From: Diaminobutyricimonas sp. LJ205 | GTDB lineage: Bacteria; Actinomycetota; Actinomycetes; Actinomycetales; Microbacteriaceae | NCBI RefSeq assembly: GCF_009755725.1 | Contig: NZ_CP046619.1 | Coordinates: 868,001-932,000, forward strand | Direction of reading: 5' to 3' | DNA: 64,000 bases | Shown here: piece by piece, positions 60,618-64,000 of the stretch | Layout: each line of letters starts with the position of its first letter | Position numbering within the stretch: the first letter of the stretch is position 1 | Translations under genes and position numbers: made by a program | Notes under the pieces: model-generated | The model's input: the letters and a program-made list of their open reading frames with translations, nothing else | The model's database searches: none | What the model was told of the DNA's origin: nothing

Positions 60618-63600
60618 ATGACGACCGACACGCCTGTTTCGGCGGCGACGTCCGCCGAAGTACGCGACAAGCTCATCAACCTGCTGCAACGGGACCTAGT
60701 AGGTCCGTGGGGCGGGGCCGACGAAACGGTCAACGGCACACCGCGCGGTCGCTACCTCGTCGGCGCGCTCGCCCCCGTCGCGATCGGCGATGACGATCCC
60801 GTGTCCACGCCGATACCCGGGAGCCTGCTTCGCACCGAGGTGGACAGACCTGACGACTTCCGAGACTCCGAATCTCCGGCAGTTATCGACCCCGAAGCGA
60901 GCCGTGACGTGAAGGGGGTGCTCGAAGAAGCCGACGAGACCATCGCCGATGCAGGGGGTGCCGACACCGATGAAGACCGCGGACCGGAGTCCAAGCTCAT
61001 CGCCCCGTCTTCGATGGGATTGCGGTTCCAGGTTGGCCCCGAGGTCGACAACCTCGTGTTCACCGCACGGTGGGGGCAGTACGAATCACGCAAGGGCGTT
61101 GACGATAGCGGCCGCGATCAGACCTACCACGATCGAAGGGACCATGTCGAGCCTCGCACCATCGACATCTCCACGATAGGCAAGGGACAGACGCACACCG
61201 AGGTGATCGTCGACAGGCACGTCGCCATCTCGGTCGAGGTGTTCCAGCACGACGGACTCCGAGTCGTGGAAGCCGCGCTACAGAATACCAAGGTCACCGG
61301 CAAAGAGCTGCCGCCCCGCGTATGGCTTTTCCAAACCCAGCTCGAGGTGACCGCTCCCGATGGGCAGGCGGTTTTCCGGCCGACCCGTGATGCGCTCGAC
61401 AACGCGCGCGACTTCGGCGATTCCGAGGTGCTCAAGCTCGACCTGCTCTACCGTGACCGGCTCGAGTTTGCCGTCGGCCGCACCGCGTCTGCTACGTGGA
61501 CGGTGCCTAATCCGACGGCACGGCTCGCTGTAGCGGTGCGCACCACCTGGATCCCGACCGCCGACGTGCCGCAGACCCTCGCGCCATCGATTGACGGAGC
61601 CGAAATGAGCATGCGGCTGCTGATGGAGGCGACGCCCGATCAGCTGTCGCAGTACCTCACTCCGCTGATCGAGGGATACGAGGACTGGCTCGGCAAGCGG
61701 CGCGACGAGATGGCGGCGCTTCCCGAACACCTGCGGAAGGTGGCCGAGATCGGGATCCAGGACGGCGAAGACGCCCTGGCGCGACTTCGCGACGGCCTCG
61801 CGCTGCTCACCGACGACGATCCTGCCGGCACGACAAGCGAGCACGCGCGCAAGGCGTTCGCCTTCATGAACCGCACCATGCGCGACCAGCGCATCCGCTC
61901 GCAGATCGCCGCCCTCCGCAACGCGGATCGTGCCATTACGGTTGCTCAAGCCGCAATGGCAATCGAGGCGAAGGGTGATCTGGCGGCATCCTGGCGTGCG
62001 TTCCAGCTTGCGTTCATCCTCATGCAGCTACCTTCGATCGTCGACCCAACGCTGCCCCGGCGGTCCGGAGACATGCCGCGGGCGGAGCTGCTGTTCTTCC
62101 CAACCGGTGGTGGCAAGACCGAGGCGTATCTCGGTCTCGCAGCGTTCACCTTCGGCATCCGACGCCTGCAGGGCGTGATCGAGACGCCCGGCGGCGTGAT
62201 CGATGGCCGTGACGGGGTAGCCGTGCTGATGCGCTACACGCTGCGGCTGCTCACCTCACAGCAGTTCTTACGCGCGACCACACTCATGTGCGCGGCCGAG
62301 ATCGTCCGAAGGGAAGACCCGGCGACCTGGGGAGGCGAGCCATTCCGGATCGGACTGTGGGTCGGATCGAGCGTGAGCCCGAAACGATTCTCCGAAGCCG
62401 AACAGCAGGTTAAGGACGTCCGCAACGACGACGGCAATTCGGCCTACGGGCTCACAGTGCTGCAATTCAGCAGCTGTCCCTGGTGTGGCACACCGATCAA
62501 CCCGAAGGCGGATGTCGTCGCCGTCAAAGCGACCCAGCGCATCCACGTGTATTGCGGTGACAAGCTTGGCGGCTGCCCCTTCTCCGCCGGTGGCAGCGCG
62601 GTCGACGGCCTGCCGGTGCTCACCGTTGACGATGAGATCTACCGGCATCCGCCGACGTTCTTGTTGGCCACGGTCGACAAGTTCGCGCGCCTCGCTCGCG
62701 AGGGGGAAGCGGCGAGCCTATTCGGGTACGTGTCGAAGCGTTGCCAGCGACACGGCTACAAGCACCCCGACACAGGGTCGACGGTGTGCGGCGCAAACGA
62801 GCACAAGCAAACGAGCGAGGGTGGTCGCACCTACTCGAAAGCTGCGGTGAAGGCGGTTGACCGGTTGCGCCCGCCGGACCTGATCATCCAAGACGAGTTG
62901 CACCTCATCACAGGCGCACTCGGCACCGCGGTCGGGCTCTTCGAGGCTGCCATCGACACGCTGTCGTCGTGGGAGCTCGGAACGACGGATGACGCCGCTC
63001 TGGTGAAGCCGTTGGTCATCGCCTCGACGGCGACCGTGCGGAACGCCCGCGACCAGGTGCAGAAGTTGTATGCGCGGCAGGTGCAGATTTTCCCACCGCA
63101 GGTGCTCTCGGTCACCGACACCTTCTTTTCGAAAGAAGTGGAGATAACACCCGAGAAACCGGGTCGTCGCTATGTCGGCGTCTGCGCCCACGGTGCTCGG
63201 CTGACGCTCGCCGAGATCCGGGTCAGCGAGATCCTGTTGCTCGCCGGACAGAAGCTGTTCGACGAGCACGGCGACGCGGCCGAGCCGTACGCGACGCTCG
63301 TCGATTACTTCTCGGCCACCCGTGAACTCGCCGGCATGAGGCGGTACCTCGAAGACGACATCGTCACTCGCACCAGCAACCCGGACAAAGATTCCGGGTA
63401 CCCGCGCCGCGGATCTCGGGGGCTGCGAATCGGTGAGCTGACCTCGCGAATCTCCTCGTCGGACATTTCGGCGACGCTCACCAACCTGGCCGTACCGTTC
63501 GATCCGGAGATGGACACGACGCAGGCAAAGCAACAGTACGCAGCTCGCGCCGAGGCCGCGAAGGCCGCCGGCAAGAAGCTGAAGACGCGCGAATCGTTTC

Positions 63601-64000
63601 CGTACGATGTAGTGCTCGCGACATCCATGCTCCAGGTGGGCGTCGATGTGCCGCGGCTTGGATTGATGCTCGTGGTCGGCCAACCGAAGAACACAGCCGA
63701 GTACATCCAGGCATCGTCCCGTGTCGGCCGTGAGGCGACTAAGCCAGGGCTCGTCGTGACGCTCGCCAACCGATCTCGGCCGCGGGACATGGCGCATTAC
63801 GAGCAGTTCCAGCATTACCACGAGACGTTCTATGCGCACGTCGAAGCGCTGTCGGTCACACCTTTCTCCGACGCTGCCCTCGAGCGTGGGCTAACGGGTC
63901 TGCTCGTGTCGGCGGCTCGCGTTGCCGATCAGAGCAACAGTTCCTCACTGTCGCCGGAGACTGGTGCCGGCGCGATCGCGGTTCGGCGAACGTTCGTCGA
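60618..64000 (+). CDS. drmA: DISARM helicase DrmA (3' end outside the window)
   Basis: The ATG directly follows the drmMI stop. At least 1,127 codons are visible and the frame is open to the right edge. N-terminal ~480 residues are of unknown fold. The helicase core has Walker A LLFFPTGGGKTEAYLGLAAF, a DEXH box IIQDELHLITGALG, LVIASTATVRNARDQVQKLY and the C-terminal motif VLATSMLQVGVDVPRLGLML followed by YIQASSRVGREATKPG. A zinc-like motif CPWCGTPI plus YCGDKLGGCPF is inserted. This matches DrmA-type helicases, the core DISARM protein. Confidence 0.9.
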   Translation, partial: MTTDTPVSAATSAEVRDKLINLLQRDLVGPWGGADETVNGTPRGRYLVGALAPVAIGDDDPVSTPIPGSLLRTEVDRPDDFRDSESPAVIDPEASRDVKGVLEEADETIADAGGADTDEDRGPESKLIAPSSMGLRFQVGPEVDNLVFTARWGQYESRKGVDDSGRDQTYHDRRDHVEPRTIDISTIGKGQTHTEVIVDRHVAISVEVFQHDGLRVVEAALQNTKVTGKELPPRVWLFQTQLEVTAPDGQAVFRPTRDALDNARDFGDSEVLKLDLLYRDRLEFAVGRTASATWTVPNPTARLAVAVRTTWIPTADVPQTLAPSIDGAEMSMRLLMEATPDQLSQYLTPLIEGYEDWLGKRRDEMAALPEHLRKVAEIGIQDGEDALARLRDGLALLTDDDPAGTTSEHARKAFAFMNRTMRDQRIRSQIAALRNADRAITVAQAAMAIEAKGDLAASWRAFQLAFILMQLPSIVDPTLPRRSGDMPRAELLFFPTGGGKTEAYLGLAAFTFGIRRLQGVIETPGGVIDGRDGVAVLMRYTLRLLTSQQFLRATTLMCAAEIVRREDPATWGGEPFRIGLWVGSSVSPKRFSEAEQQVKDVRNDDGNSAYGLTVLQFSSCPWCGTPINPKADVVAVKATQRIHVYCGDKLGGCPFSAGGSAVDGLPVLTVDDEIYRHPPTFLLATVDKFARLAREGEAASLFGYVSKRCQRHGYKHPDTGSTVCGANEHKQTSEGGRTYSKAAVKAVDRLRPPDLIIQDELHLITGALGTAVGLFEAAIDTLSSWELGTTDDAALVKPLVIASTATVRNARDQVQKLYARQVQIFPPQVLSVTDTFFSKEVEITPEKPGRRYVGVCAHGARLTLAEIRVSEILLLAGQKLFDEHGDAAEPYATLVDYFSATRELAGMRRYLEDDIVTRTSNPDKDSGYPRRGSRGLRIGELTSRISSSDISATLTNLAVPFDPEMDTTQAKQQYAARAEAAKAAGKKLKTRESFPYDVVLATSMLQVGVDVPRLGLMLVVGQPKNTAEYIQASSRVGREATKPGLVVTLANRSRPRDMAHYEQFQHYHETFYAHVEALSVTPFSDAALERGLTGLLVSAARVADQSNSSSLSPETGAGAIAVRRTFV

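Noticed and set aside
60752-61093. Minus-strand frames inside the last gene (for example 60752-61093 and 62718-63839)
   Set aside because: They are shadows of the DrmA frame, which has helicase motifs throughout and no stop to the window end.

Overview
The window is high-GC DNA with dense, often overlapping genes, GTG/TTG starts and the gene families of an actinobacterium, most likely a member of the Microbacteriaceae. The supporting genes are a DUF222-type HNH nuclease, a mycoredoxin-like glutaredoxin, a sigma/zf-HC2 anti-sigma pair, NarL-type two-component systems and DUF4190/DUF4352-like proteins. This placement is an inference from gene content. I see no rRNA, tRNA or CRISPR array.

Region 1 (1-14.9 kb) is ordinary chromosome. 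It holds the 3' part of a large LuxR-type ATPase regulator, a small phosphoesterase, a J-domain/NERD fusion, a quinone oxidoreductase, and two NarL-type kinase/regulator pairs (5.0-7.8 kb and 8.7-10.6 kb), each next to a small membrane protein. A membrane-anchored VOC protein, a DUF4352-type membrane protein, a glutaredoxin and small conserved proteins follow. Region 2 (14.9-20.0 kb, minus strand) is a four-gene operon with every junction overlapping: a P-loop protein, a one-piece ABC exporter, a CapA-like phosphatase and a lipoprotein esterase. I do not recognise this set as a described pathway. Region 3 (20.1-27.3 kb) holds a lipoprotein, an ECF sigma/anti-sigma pair, a DUF2231 membrane protein, an alcohol dehydrogenase and the DUF222 HNH nuclease. 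These are separated by several families of degenerate tandem repeats.

Region 4 (27.6-37.3 kb) has a BCCT transporter, a cupin, and then a coherent cluster: an SsuABC/RibXY-like ABC importer, a two-component-type flavin monooxygenase, a ribokinase, a PadR regulator and a flavin reductase. This set matches the riboflavin-degradation genes described for Microbacterium maritypicum (lyase RcaE, ribokinase RcaD, flavin reductase RcaB). The promoters of the importer operon and the flavin reductase carry a similar operator-like sequence. Region 5 (37.3-47.0 kb) is a second catabolic cluster. It has a fumarylacetoacetase-family hydrolase, an MHS-type transporter, an IclR regulator, two hydroxyacid dehydrogenases, a GlcF-like Fe-S protein, a GlcD-like FAD oxidase and an LLM oxidoreductase. 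One palindrome, TTGRAC-N3-GTYCRA (one base off in the second copy), lies in two of its promoter regions.

Region 6 (47.1-50.8 kb) holds small conserved genes: a UBP zinc finger, two tandem DUF4352-like paralogues, a PLDc_N-like protein and a NERD protein. Region 7 (51.1-64.0 kb) is a defence island. A divergent HNH nuclease/cytosine-5 methyltransferase pair precedes the first three genes of what looks like class 1 DISARM: SNF2 helicase DrmD, adenine methylase DrmMI and helicase DrmA. The last gene runs off the right edge, so DrmB and DrmC, if present, lie outside the window.
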